Part shown: in pieces, positions 8,553-17,103 of the stretch
Numbering within the stretch: the stretch's first letter is position 1
Layout: every line of letters starts with the position of its first letter
NCBI GenBank assembly: GCA_047620505.1
Contig: JBLHKS010000022.1
Span: 1 to 55,719 of the forward strand
Direction: 5' to 3'
Source: JBLHKS01 sp047620505
GTDB taxonomy: Bacteria; Verrucomicrobiota; Verrucomicrobiia; Verrucomicrobiales; DEV007
DNA length: 55,719 bases
Made by a program: the position numbers and the translations under genes
Notes under the pieces: model-generated
The model's input: only the letters and a program-made list of their open reading frames with translations
Databases searched by the model: none
What the model was told of the DNA's origin: nothing

Positions 8553-9854
8553 ATGCCGCTTCCTGACAGAATCCCAATCGACCAACTCGGCGAGCCTTTT
8601 TACAATGGCTCGGTTCAACGCCTTTACGCGATCGACGGCCACGACGGCCACATGGTCACGGAGACGACGAATCGCGGGAGCGTTTTTGACGTCGGTTCGA
8701 TTTTCGACATCCCAGGCAGCGATGTTTCGCGCGCGGTTTTCCGCCACATGCTCTACAGCCGGATGGGCGACCCGACGCTCTGGCAGGCAGTGAAGTCGTC
8801 GATCGAAAACGCGACTGAACTCGATCAGGACTATCGTCAGCAGCTGCTGAGCGGGATTCTCGAGGATCTTTGCGCGAACGGCGCGTCGACTCACCACGGT
8901 GGGATGATCGATTCCGACACCGGCAACATCGCGACTTCCGGTGCTCCGGCGAACGCGAGCCGTTTCAACGTCGTTAGGCGTTATCAGATCATGAAGCCCG
9001 AGCACATCGAGTGTCTCGGTGCCTGGCTTTACGATTATTCGGAGTTCTCCAAGGCTGACGGATTTGTTGTACCGCTGGAATATATCGTTCGCTTCGGGAT
9101 CACCGGTGCGTCGTCGGTTTTCCGGAAATATTTGAAGATGAACGACGCTCAGAAGGCCGCTTACCAGCAGGAACTCGGCGCGTCGAAACCGCTTGAAGCC
9201 TGGCAGCTGCTGGAGCGACCGATCAGCGATTGCACGACGAAATTCGAGCCGGAAGACCGGAATATTTCGAAACAGGAAGCGCTGACGCTCTGTGGTTTGA
9301 GCGGCGCGCAGTTCGATCATTCGATGCAACTGGCTGTGCTCGGTGCGTGGGCGGTTCGGCATTTGTTAGAGGAAGCCGGCCTCCTGCTCTGGGACATCAA
9401 ATGGGAATTTGCGAAGGACGGCGATCAGCTCGTTTTCGTCGACACGATCGACACCGATTCGTTCCGCGCGACCCGGTTTTTCGAGCGTGGCGGCAAACGG
9501 GTCGTGGCTCACTTCAACAAGCAGTCGATGCGCGATTACTACAAGCTGATGCACGGCGATTGGCTCGACGGCGTCAACGCAGCGAAGAAGCGGTCGAACG
9601 CCGAGGGGACTCCGTTTACTGAGTTGCTCGCCAAGGGCCAAGCCGATGGGACTTACCCGAAGACGCCTGAGATTCCTGAGGATTTTCTCAACATTCAGGT
9701 AGGAAAGATGGATGCGATCCAAGATTACATGCTTGGACGCACCGACGCTGCGGCCGCGAATTCGGCACTCGAATCCGCAGGCAACGCCGAGCTGGATTAC
9801 TACGAACGCAATGGGAAGATCGACGAGTTCGTGGCGGTGAATGGAGTGGGTTGA
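8553..9854 (+). CDS. SAICAR synthetase (PurC)-like protein, enlarged and divergent
   Basis: A protein of 433 residues with the order of motifs of PurC but much longer than the usual 240-300. GSVQRLYAID and TTNRGSVFDV match the N-terminal nucleotide-binding part. VPLEYIVRFGITGASSVFRKY matches the central part. KFEPEDRNIS, LLLWDIKWEFAKDGDQLVFV, DTIDTDSFR and HFNKQSMRDYY match the C-terminal part. PurC joins CAIR and aspartate in purine synthesis. No other purine gene is near, so it may be the organism's PurC or a relative using another acid. Two iterated palindromes (one partial) fall inside. Family assignment is solid; substrate is not. Confidence 0.75.
   Translation: MPLPDRIPIDQLGEPFYNGSVQRLYAIDGHDGHMVTETTNRGSVFDVGSIFDIPGSDVSRAVFRHMLYSRMGDPTLWQAVKSSIENATELDQDYRQQLLSGILEDLCANGASTHHGGMIDSDTGNIATSGAPANASRFNVVRRYQIMKPEHIECLGAWLYDYSEFSKADGFVVPLEYIVRFGITGASSVFRKYLKMNDAQKAAYQQELGASKPLEAWQLLERPISDCTTKFEPEDRNISKQEALTLCGLSGAQFDHSMQLAVLGAWAVRHLLEEAGLLLWDIKWEFAKDGDQLVFVDTIDTDSFRATRFFERGGKRVVAHFNKQSMRDYYKLMHGDWLDGVNAAKKRSNAEGTPFTELLAKGQADGTYPKTPEIPEDFLNIQVGKMDAIQDYMLGRTDAAAANSALESAGNAELDYYERNGKIDEFVAVNGVG
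8838..8849. repeat. Iterated palindrome CAGCAGCTGCTG, copy 5
   Basis: Exact copy in the PurC-like gene; reads QQLL. A partial copy follows at 9201-9212. Confidence 0.9.
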
Positions 9855-9868
9855 CGAAGAAATAATCC

Positions 9869-10511
9869 CTATTTTCCTCGCTTCGCCCGCTCCGCTTTCA
9901 AGGACTCAGCCTCTTCGGAGAACTCCACAACCTTGCGCAGAATCGCCAATCGTTCCGTCAACAAAATCGCTCTTTCGAACAACAGATTTTTCCGTTCCCT
10001 GTCGAAAATTGAATCTGAACCGCGGTATCGGTTGATGGATTCATTTGGGATTTGGGCTTTGGGCTTTGGCGCAGGCCTCGACCGTCGTCAGTTCTTCCGC
10101 TCGCGGGTAAGCGTCGTAATTCAGAGGCGGCCAGACTAAGGGATCTCCATTGATTTCGTTTACTATTTCGATGTCCCTTGCGGAAACTCCATCCCTCAGA
10201 TTGATCTCCGTAAACGCATCCAGCGATGGTAGCCACGAATCCTTCGTAGCTCTGCCATCGCGGCGTGCGTTCGCTTCTCGAACTCTCTGAATTCGGCCTC
10301 TGACATCGGCTTCGAGGAGAGCCTCCACAGTTTTGTCTACTTTCCAGCCATTTGATTGCAGATTCGACCGAGCCTCCCGAAGCGCGGTGAAAGCTTCGCG
10401 CTCTATTTCGTATCGATCCTCTTCCGCCTTTTTGCTTGAATCCGGCGTGAGAAGCCAAATTGCCAACACAACCGAAACACCCATCGTGAAGAGCATCAAA
10501 GGAATTCTCAT
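9869..10511 (-). CDS. Small membrane-anchored coiled-coil protein, apparently frameshifted near its end
   Basis: Reading begins at ATG 10511 (MRIPLMLFTMGVSVVLAIWL, a membrane helix) and continues with charged helical sequence to a TGA near 10041. Another frame then reads on without a stop as NESINRYRGSDSIFDRERKN and RLAILRKVVEFSEEAESLKA, ending at TAG 9869-9871; it lacks a start codon and is preceded by a TGA. The join lies in a repeated tract (GCCAAA, GCCCAAA, GCCCAAA, TCCCAAA) at about 10046-10072, a natural site for slipped-strand indels. Total length is one base over a multiple of three. Function unknown. Confidence 0.55.
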
Positions 10512-10638
10512 CTGCAAAATCTTGGCGACAAGATCGGGGCATGCAATTTCGAAATGATCCGAAATTTCAACATTTCTAAACTTTTGTTGATAATTTCCAT
10601 AAAAAATGTATTCTTTGCGTCAATTCCTCACCGACGCC

Positions 10639-11874
10639 ATGATTTCCAGAATAACGCACCTCCTCAGCGCTGCCCTTTTACCAGTTTGCCTCGTCCTTTC
10701 GCTCAGCAGCTGCTCGCTGCTTCAGGGGCCGGATCCATCTGATAAAAAGACCGTCGGCACGGATCTTGGGCCGGCAGGCGAGCTTCGCGGTTTGACCACC
10801 GAGGAGCAATCCGGCGATCTTGGAATCAAGGGCGTTTTTCCGGAATACGAAACGGGCGCTCCGGACGCCAAGGCTAAAATTTTCCTGGTCGCAGGCGGCG
10901 CAGACATCGCGAATTTCCTCCAGGAAGTCGTCGATCAGCGGGAATATTTTCTCAAACTTGGCTACGCGGAAGAGGAAATCGCCTGCTACTACGTTCAGCC
11001 GACGGCGGACGATTATTCGAGTGATCAGGCGCAGTTCGCGACCCTCGCGCCGAAGACTAACGGGTTTCGTCTCGCGGCACCCCACCTTCTCTACCGGCAC
11101 CTCGAAGCCGCCGCGGCGAACAACCTGGATTTCCTTTATCTCTACGTCACCGGCCACGGCCGACAGCCTCTGCTTCCGGGAGTCACACTGACCGAACAAC
11201 CTCGTCCAGACGAAGTCTACTTGATCCAGCGGCATCCGGGTTTCTCGGGGCAGTTCAGGCTCGATATGATGGGCGGACCAAGCGGCCACATGAATTTGCG
11301 GATGCGAGTCGCGGCTCTTGCCGATGGGCTTTCGGCCGATCAACTTTTCCTCACTCCGCGCTACTTGAAGAAGGCTCTGTCCGCGTTTCCGCCATCGACC
11401 CCGAAAGTCGTAATCATTCAAGGCTGCTATGCGGGTGGCTTCGTGAAAACGGACATCAAATCGCTCACGAACGATGCCTTGACCACGCTGCCTTCGATCG
11501 TAACTCTCGCTGCCTCAAGCTCGAACCGCCAGAGCTTCGGTTGCAAGGTAGACTCGGACTACACGTATTGGGGCGGGCTCTACGTTCACACTTTGCGTGA
11601 CGAATACGCCTCGCCAATTCCCGAAACGCCCTGGGCGCTCGTTGCGGCTTCGGTCGAAGAGAAAGTCGACGATCTGGAGATCCAATTGGGCTTACCTGAA
11701 GAGAAAACATCAAACCCGGTTTACTTTTCGAACGTGGTTCCATACATCAGTGACGAAGCGCCGCCCGAGGCTCCCGAGGTGCCCGAAGTTTCTACGGACC
11801 CCGCTCTGGTCAGCCAAACCACGCCGCTGTCGTTGATGGCGGAGCCGAATCCGTTTGAGACCGAAGCTCCGTGA
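10639..11874 (+). CDS. Lipoprotein with caspase/C13 (legumain)-like cysteine peptidase domain
   Basis: A protein of 411 residues from ATG 10639; the earlier in-frame start would spoil the lipoprotein signal. The lipobox LSSC puts the lipidated Cys at residue 25, and its codons are part of an iterated palindrome. The central domain has the clan CD pattern: strand KIFLVAGGADIANFLQEV, catalytic His173 in LYLYVTGHG, and Cys263 in KVVIIQGCYAGGF. Clan CD enzymes (caspases, legumains, gingipains) cut after a chosen P1 residue. The C-terminus is a proline-rich disordered tail. It sits just upstream of lipoprotein MsrA. Target unknown. Confidence 0.75.
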   Translation: MISRITHLLSAALLPVCLVLSLSSCSLLQGPDPSDKKTVGTDLGPAGELRGLTTEEQSGDLGIKGVFPEYETGAPDAKAKIFLVAGGADIANFLQEVVDQREYFLKLGYAEEEIACYYVQPTADDYSSDQAQFATLAPKTNGFRLAAPHLLYRHLEAAAANNLDFLYLYVTGHGRQPLLPGVTLTEQPRPDEVYLIQRHPGFSGQFRLDMMGGPSGHMNLRMRVAALADGLSADQLFLTPRYLKKALSAFPPSTPKVVIIQGCYAGGFVKTDIKSLTNDALTTLPSIVTLAASSSNRQSFGCKVDSDYTYWGGLYVHTLRDEYASPIPETPWALVAASVEEKVDDLEIQLGLPEEKTSNPVYFSNVVPYISDEAPPEAPEVPEVSTDPALVSQTTPLSLMAEPNPFETEAP

Positions 11875-11926
11875 TTTCAGGAAGAGGAAGTGTAAGCTGC
11901 CTTCTCCGCAGACCGACTTCCTCCAA

Positions 11927-12619
11927 ATGAAACGACTCCTCCTCTTTTTCGCATTTTCAGCAGCTGCGTTTGCCCTGACAAGCTGCCAGGATTCCAATCC
12001 GCCGGCTTCATATCTGGAAGTTCCAGACGAAAATCAGGTTCCGACAACTGCCGCGGTGGCCACGTTCGCGGCTGGATGTTTTTGGTGTGTGGAAGAGGTT
12101 TTTCAACAGCAGGAAGGCGTGTATTCGTCGGTTTCCGGATACATGGGCGGGACGGCCGCAGATGCGGATTACGATCGGGTTTCCAGCGGGCGGACTGACC
12201 ACGCGGAAGTCGTCCAGGTTCAGTTCAATCCGGACGTCGTGAGCTACCAGCAGATGCTGGATCTTTTCTGGAAGCTCCACGACCCAACTCAGCTGAATCG
12301 GCAGGGTCCCGATCACGGTCGGCAGTACCGTTCGGAGATTTTTGCGCATTCGGACGAGCAGCTTCAGCAGGCTAACGAATCCAAATCCGCGCTCGCGGCC
12401 TCAGGCAAACACGGCAGCAAACCAATCGCGACGTTGATCGAGCCTGCGGTGAAGTTTTATGCGGCTGAGGACTACCACCAGAACTTCGCCCGGATAAACC
12501 CGAATCATCCCTACCTTCGACAGTGGCTGATGCCGAAACTCGTGAAATTGGGCCTCAAAATTCCCGGTGGCGAGGAAACCAGCGCCGCAAACGAGCCCAA
12601 AGGTTCGGGCACTCGGTAA
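11927..12619 (+). CDS. msrA: Peptide-methionine (S)-S-oxide reductase, lipoprotein form
   Basis: Reduces methionine S-sulfoxide in proteins. The active-site block GCFWCVEEVF places the catalytic Cys at residue 51, and PTQLNRQGPDHGRQYRS and EDYHQNF are conserved MsrA blocks. The ATG at 11927 gives a lipobox ALTSC (Cys20), so this copy is envelope-anchored, where oxidative damage to secreted proteins is repaired. It starts 52 bp after the C13-like lipoprotein and may be co-transcribed with it. Two imperfect iterated palindromes occur in it. Confidence 0.93.
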   Translation: MKRLLLFFAFSAAAFALTSCQDSNPPASYLEVPDENQVPTTAAVATFAAGCFWCVEEVFQQQEGVYSSVSGYMGGTAADADYDRVSSGRTDHAEVVQVQFNPDVVSYQQMLDLFWKLHDPTQLNRQGPDHGRQYRSEIFAHSDEQLQQANESKSALAASGKHGSKPIATLIEPAVKFYAAEDYHQNFARINPNHPYLRQWLMPKLVKLGLKIPGGEETSAANEPKGSGTR

Positions 12620-12739
12620 AAGCTGACTGCGCCGCTTCGGACGGTTCGCAGTTTGAAACAACAGGTGTTTGCATCTCCTGAAATTGAACGAATCTTAACA
12701 AGATTTCCAAATTCAGGCTGATCGCAACCCCCTCCCAAG

Positions 12740-13552
12740 ATGTTCCTCCGGAAACTCGCGCTTTTCCCTCCCCTGCTCCTCCTCTGCGCTCTAGCCGTGC
12801 AGTGCACCCAGCGAAATTACCGTTCGTCCTCAGCACCGATCGGAAACAGTTTTCGAACCCCATTGCCGGAAGATTTTGAGTCGCGAATCGCGCGCTACGG
12901 GCTTGTCGATCTCCGAAAATTCGCTCCTTCACTCGTTTTCGACCTTCGCTACGCCGCTGCGGACAACGTCACCGGAGCTCCGATTTATCCGCGCAACATG
13001 CCGTGTTTGCTGAGACGCCAAACCGCCAAAAAGCTCGTCCGCGCTCAACGCGAACTTCAAGCTCAAGGCTACGGCCTGAAAATCTGGGATGCCTGGCGTC
13101 CCGCCCGATCGCATCTCGCGCTCTGGGATGCCGCGCCGAATGGAGGCTACGTCGTCCCGCCGAGCGCCGGTTTTTCGCGGCACTGCCTCGGCACAGCAGT
13201 CGACGTCACGCTGGTCGACGCCCGTGGGCGCGAGCTGAGGTTGCCGACGGGATTTGATAATTTCACGCCAGCTGCCAGCTCGACCTACATCGGATCCAGC
13301 TTTGCAATTCGCGAAAATCTCGCGGCCCTCCAAACTGCGATGCGCAATGCCGGATTTTCTCGCATCGGAAGCGAATGGTGGCACTTTTCCGACCCGAGCG
13401 GCGGCAACGTCGTCTTTTCATATCAGTTAGGAATCCAACTGCCAGACAATGTCCGAAAGGTCAAATTCAACGTCCCCTCAGCCACTGAACCCGAAGCCAA
13501 AAAGTCCGCTTCGAGCAGCGGCCAAACGCATCGCAAAAAAGTTGGAGGCTGA
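12740..13552 (+). CDS. D-alanyl-D-alanine dipeptidase (peptidase M15D, VanX/DdpX family)
   Basis: A zinc dipeptidase that cleaves D-Ala-D-Ala. Zn ligands H148 and D155 lie in SRHCLGTAVDVTL and H215 in SEWWHFSD, where E212 is the catalytic base. WDAWRP also fits the family. The N-terminus is a signal with a possible lipobox (LAVQC, Cys22). The C-terminal 25 residues are a disordered, basic tail whose DNA is shared, in another frame, with the start of the next gene (104-nt overlap). Nothing suggests vancomycin resistance (no VanH/VanA); a cell-wall recycling role as in DdpX is more likely. Confidence 0.88.
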   Translation: MFLRKLALFPPLLLLCALAVQCTQRNYRSSSAPIGNSFRTPLPEDFESRIARYGLVDLRKFAPSLVFDLRYAAADNVTGAPIYPRNMPCLLRRQTAKKLVRAQRELQAQGYGLKIWDAWRPARSHLALWDAAPNGGYVVPPSAGFSRHCLGTAVDVTLVDARGRELRLPTGFDNFTPAASSTYIGSSFAIRENLAALQTAMRNAGFSRIGSEWWHFSDPSGGNVVFSYQLGIQLPDNVRKVKFNVPSATEPEAKKSASSSGQTHRKKVGG

Positions 13553-14831
13553 AGGCTTCACAGCTTGGTTTAACGGCGGTTGTGTCCGGGATCGGCTGCT
13601 TGGCAAGGAGCCCAAGGACTACGACATCGCGACGAACGCGAAGCCTGAGGAAGTCGAGAAACTCTTCCCGAGAGCTAACCTGATCGGAGCGCATTTCGGC
13701 GTTGTTTTGGTTAAGGAACCCGAGGGTCATTTTGAGATCGCGACGTTTCGGACTGATCACGAATACGAAGACGGTCGCCGTCCCACGAAAGTAACTTTCG
13801 CGACTCCAGAGGACGATGCGCAGCGTCGCGACTTCACGGTAAACGGGCTTTTCGAGAATCCGGAGACTGGCGAAGTGATCGATTACGTCAACGGCCGGGC
13901 CGATTTGGACCAGCAGCTGCTGCGCGCGATCGGAGATCCAGAACGCCGGTTTGCCGAGGATCGACTCCGGATGCTTCGGGCCATCCGGTTTGCTACAACG
14001 TTAGGATTCCAGATCGATCCGGAAACCTTCGCCGCGATCCAAACTCACGCGTCCGCGATCCACGAAATCAGCGTTGAGCGAATTCGCGACGAGTTAGTCC
14101 GAACGCTGCTTCATCCAAATCGCGTCAGGGGCTTCGACCTACTGGTCGAAAGCGGACTGATGAAGGGAATCCTGCCTGAGATCCTCGTCCTCCAGGGCTG
14201 CGAGCAGCCGCCCCAGTTTCACCCGGAAGGCGACGTTTTCGTTCACACACGCCTGATGCTAAGCCTGCTGAAAGGCGACGACGCCTCCCTGCCGCTCGTG
14301 TTGTCCGTGCTTTTTCACGACATCGCCAAACCAGCAACCTACACTTATGATGAGGAGAACGAGCGAATCCGCTTCAACGGCCACGACCGGCTCGGAGCAG
14401 AAATGACGGAAGTGATCCTCCGCCGGCTGAAGTTTTCCAACGAAGTGATCGAGGCTGCGGTCGAGATGGTCAGCCGCCACATGCAGTTCATGAACGTGAA
14501 ATTGATGCGGACCGCGAAACTCAAACGTTTCATGTCGACTGAGCGGTTTACCGATGAAATGGAGCTTCACCGGGTCGATTGCATGAGCAGCAACGGCATG
14601 CTGGACAACTACGATTTTGTACAAGAAAAACGCGAAGAGTTCGCGAACGAACCGCTGATCCCAGCCCGACTGGTGACCGGCCGCGACTTGCTCGAAATGG
14701 GCTGGAAGCCAGGCCCGGAGATTGGCCGCGTGCTGGAAACCGTCCAAACCGAGCAGCTCGAGGGTCGGCTGACCGAGCGCCAAGCGGCGCTGGAATGGGT
14801 TCGCACGAATGTGGCAATCAAGGTTGATTGA
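13449..14831 (+). CDS. CCA tRNA nucleotidyltransferase / poly(A) polymerase family protein with HD domain
   Basis: A protein of 460 residues. The class II nucleotidyltransferase head has GG at 43-44 and the metal-binding DYD at 57-59, then RRDFTVNGLF and RFAEDRLRMLRAIRFAT (RNA and base recognition). An HD phosphohydrolase domain follows (LFHDIAKP, H290/D291). This architecture is typical of CCA-adding enzymes that also have phosphatase activity, though poly(A) polymerases cannot be excluded. The only start that keeps the essential FTAWFNGGCVRD region is ATG 13449, so the gene truly overlaps the dipeptidase gene. DQQLLRA carries an exact iterated palindrome. Confidence 0.88.
   Translation: MSERSNSTSPQPLNPKPKSPLRAAAKRIAKKLEAEGFTAWFNGGCVRDRLLGKEPKDYDIATNAKPEEVEKLFPRANLIGAHFGVVLVKEPEGHFEIATFRTDHEYEDGRRPTKVTFATPEDDAQRRDFTVNGLFENPETGEVIDYVNGRADLDQQLLRAIGDPERRFAEDRLRMLRAIRFATTLGFQIDPETFAAIQTHASAIHEISVERIRDELVRTLLHPNRVRGFDLLVESGLMKGILPEILVLQGCEQPPQFHPEGDVFVHTRLMLSLLKGDDASLPLVLSVLFHDIAKPATYTYDEENERIRFNGHDRLGAEMTEVILRRLKFSNEVIEAAVEMVSRHMQFMNVKLMRTAKLKRFMSTERFTDEMELHRVDCMSSNGMLDNYDFVQEKREEFANEPLIPARLVTGRDLLEMGWKPGPEIGRVLETVQTEQLEGRLTERQAALEWVRTNVAIKVD
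13911..13922. repeat. Iterated palindrome CAGCAGCTGCTG, copy 6
   Basis: Exact copy in the CCA/poly(A) nucleotidyltransferase gene; reads QQLL. Confidence 0.9.
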
Positions 14832-14849
14832 AATTCGCCGGACACGGCT

Positions 14850-15965
14850 ATGTTGACGATCATGTCAGAAGACGCCGCCAAAGATTCTCCACCCGAGCCA
14901 AAACAAAAGCCGAAGCCGAAAATCGCGATCACGATGGGTGATCCTGCAGGGATCGGTCCCGAGATTTGCCTGATCGCGCTTCAGAATCCGGATATTCTCA
15001 ACGTCTGCACGCCGCTGGTTTTCGGTGACGCTGGCGTATTGGTTCGCTGCGCGGACGAAGTCATGCTGGAACCGCCCGAGCACATCATTCCGCTGAATGA
15101 GTGGTCCGCAAACCACGAACTTTTCGAGAAGCCGGCGATCATCGACGTCGGCGCGATGGAGCAGCATGAGATCGATCACGTCCACGCGGGCATGTCCGAT
15201 GAAGCGTCCGGCCGGGCGTCCTACACCTACATCACGACCGCGATCAAAGCGGCTTTGGACGGCCAGGTTCAAGGAATCGCGACGGCGCCAATCAACAAGG
15301 AAGCCCTGCGCTCAGCCGGAGTTCAGTATCCCGGTCATACCGAAATTTTTGCGGAAAAGTTCAAGGCGGAACGCTCCTGCATGATGCTGACGAGCAAGCC
15401 GCTGACGTGCAGTTTTGTTACGGTCCACGTTGGTTATGCGGAGGTTCCTGGTTTGCTCAGCGTCGAGCGGATTCTCGAAGTGATCGAGCTAACCTACGAG
15501 GCGCTGAAGAAAGGAAAAGGAATCGAGCAGCCGAAGCTCGTGGTCTGCGGACTGAACCCTCACGCTGGCGAAGGCGGGCTTTTCGGAAACAAGGAGGAGG
15601 AGGAATTCATCATTCCGGCGATCGAGCAGGCCAGGGCAAAAGGAATCGAGCACATCGAAGGCCCGTTGCCGCCGGACACCGCGTTTCTGGAGCCGAAACG
15701 AAAGCAGACGGACGCGTTCATCTGCATGTATCACGATCAGGGCCACATTCCGCTCAAAGCGCTCGCTTTTGATGAGGCGATCAACACGACTCTTGGGCTT
15801 TCGATCCCTCGGACGTCTGTCGATCACGGAACTGCGTTAGATATTGCCTGGCAGGGCAAAGCCAATCCGAATAGCCTTTTCGAAGCGATCACGCTTGCGG
15901 CGAAATTGGCTGAGCAGGACCGGGAAAGCGAAAAAGAGGAGACCGCTGATGCCGAAGACGCTTAG
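14850..15965 (+). CDS. pdxA: 4-hydroxythreonine-4-phosphate dehydrogenase
   Basis: Oxidises 4-phosphohydroxy-L-threonine in the DXP-dependent pyridoxal phosphate pathway. The metal-binding histidines are in YPGHTEIF (H163), GLNPHAGEGG (H238) and YHDQGHIPLK (H295), and the N-terminal ITMGDPAGIGPEI is the family signature. The start could also be 14862. An acidic tail (ESEKEETADAEDA) follows the domain. It ends in a 4-base overlap with the convergent Nudix gene. It has no iterated palindrome, unlike most long genes here. Confidence 0.95.
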   Translation: MLTIMSEDAAKDSPPEPKQKPKPKIAITMGDPAGIGPEICLIALQNPDILNVCTPLVFGDAGVLVRCADEVMLEPPEHIIPLNEWSANHELFEKPAIIDVGAMEQHEIDHVHAGMSDEASGRASYTYITTAIKAALDGQVQGIATAPINKEALRSAGVQYPGHTEIFAEKFKAERSCMMLTSKPLTCSFVTVHVGYAEVPGLLSVERILEVIELTYEALKKGKGIEQPKLVVCGLNPHAGEGGLFGNKEEEEFIIPAIEQARAKGIEHIEGPLPPDTAFLEPKRKQTDAFICMYHDQGHIPLKALAFDEAINTTLGLSIPRTSVDHGTALDIAWQGKANPNSLFEAITLAAKLAEQDRESEKEETADAEDA

Positions 15966-16525
15966 GAAATCGCGGACAACTCGATTTGCAGTTTCAGCAG
16001 GCCCATAACCGAAAGAGAATCTCGAATCTCGCCGTCTTCGACCATTCGAAAGGCCTCGGTAAGCGGAACGCGGCGGAGTTTCAGCTCTTCGGTCGGATCT
16101 GGATCCGGCTCATGGAAAGCTAAGCCGCGTGCAACGTAGATAAATCCGACTTCGTCCGTGACCGAATTGGAAAGCTGAATTTCGCTGAGGATCAAGCGGT
16201 AATTTTCGGCCTCAATTCCGGATTCTTCTCGCAGTTCTCGTTTCGCGCTTGCCAGCAGCTGCTCGTCCGGTTTGACGCCGCCTTCGATGATTTCCCACTC
16301 ATAACTATTCCGCGCATACCGGAATTGCCCAACTAGCCAGGTGTGATTTTCTTCATCGATCGGGATCACGCCAACGGCCCGGTGGACAAAGTGGACTACC
16401 CCGTAAATTCCATCACCGCCAGTCGGGTTCGTTACCCTATTCTCGACCACGCGGATCCAGGGGTTCTCGTATTTCAACTCGCTGGAATGCGTCGCCCAAG
16501 GGTTTTGCTCAAAATCGCTGCCCAT
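15962..16525 (-). CDS. Nudix hydrolase, ADP-ribose pyrophosphatase type
   Basis: The Nudix box is complete: GG followed by five residues, E, seven residues and RELREESGI. The upstream block WLVGQFRYARNSYEWEIIEGG matches ADP-ribose pyrophosphatase (NudF-like) enzymes, which split ADP-ribose into AMP and ribose 5-phosphate. I chose ATG 16525 (187 residues); the longer frame to 16717 would run across the divergent gene's start. Its stop overlaps that of pdxA tail to tail. Confidence 0.85.
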   Translation of the reverse strand: MGSDFEQNPWATHSSELKYENPWIRVVENRVTNPTGGDGIYGVVHFVHRAVGVIPIDEENHTWLVGQFRYARNSYEWEIIEGGVKPDEQLLASAKRELREESGIEAENYRLILSEIQLSNSVTDEVGFIYVARGLAFHEPDPDPTEELKLRRVPLTEAFRMVEDGEIRDSLSVMGLLKLQIELSAIS

Positions 16526-16610
16526 GCTCCAGTCTTGCGGCGCAGGCCGATGTTTGCAAGAATCGGGTTCGACGCCCAGGTTTCCAACCCGACATCGCGT
16601 TGGATCTTCC

Positions 16611-17048
16611 ATGAAATTCGAACCAGAAGACAACAGCACTCGGCCGCACCCGCTGCCGATCAGGATCTCGCGCTGGCTGCTCAGGCTAACGGCTCCCTTG
16701 ATCGTCATTGGATTCATCTGGACCGTCGTTTCGACAGTTCGACTCCGCTCAACTGCCCTCGAAGTCGCTGCGGAACAGGAAGAGAGCGAGAAAGCATTTA
16801 ATCAAAACCCTGAGATCTCAGCACTGAAAACTGAACTCGCTGCCGTCGCCGAAAAAGAGGCTGATCTGTGGCTCCAAGGCCGGGAACTGGCGATGAAATC
16901 CGGCGAGTTTGATGAGGAAACCTGGCGGCGAATCGAAGAGCTACAAATCGCGACGCTGAAGGGCCGACTGGTTCAAGCCCAACTTCGAGAGGAATATTTG
17001 CGCGCCGAATTTGAGCGACTCACAAAGCAGCTGGGCGAACTGGATTAG
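16611..17048 (+). CDS. Hypothetical membrane-anchored coiled-coil protein
   Basis: A protein of 145 residues from ATG 16611. One membrane helix (about residues 23-40, WLLRLTAPLIVIGFIWTVVS) is followed by long charged helices (ALEVAAEQEESEKAF, ELAAVAEKEADLWL, RLVQAQLREEYLRAEFERL), probably a coiled coil. Divergent from the Nudix gene, 85 bp apart. I do not recognise a family. It may be expressed with the thioredoxin gene 55 bp downstream. Confidence 0.6.
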   Translation: MKFEPEDNSTRPHPLPIRISRWLLRLTAPLIVIGFIWTVVSTVRLRSTALEVAAEQEESEKAFNQNPEISALKTELAAVAEKEADLWLQGRELAMKSGEFDEETWRRIEELQIATLKGRLVQAQLREEYLRAEFERLTKQLGELD

Positions 17049-17092
17049 CAGTTATTTGGATGGTCCTGAATCAATCGGCCCACTCGTTCGTC

Positions 17093-17097
17093 TGGAG
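17093..17097 (+). promoter_or_regulatory. Shine-Dalgarno sequence of the thioredoxin gene
   Basis: GGAGG, 6 bases before ATG 17104. It decides this start over the earlier in-frame codon at 17011 that would overlap the preceding gene. Confidence 0.7.
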
Positions 17098-17103
17098 GTT
17101 ACC

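Noticed and set aside
8472..9362. Minus-strand frame of 296 codons across the PurC-like gene
   Set aside because: Antisense of a gene with clear family motifs; the translation is Arg-rich without domain signs.
12740..13552. Vancomycin resistance gene vanX
   Set aside because: The family match is good, but vanH/vanA/vanRS partners are absent and the protein is exported; a wall-recycling dipeptidase is more likely.
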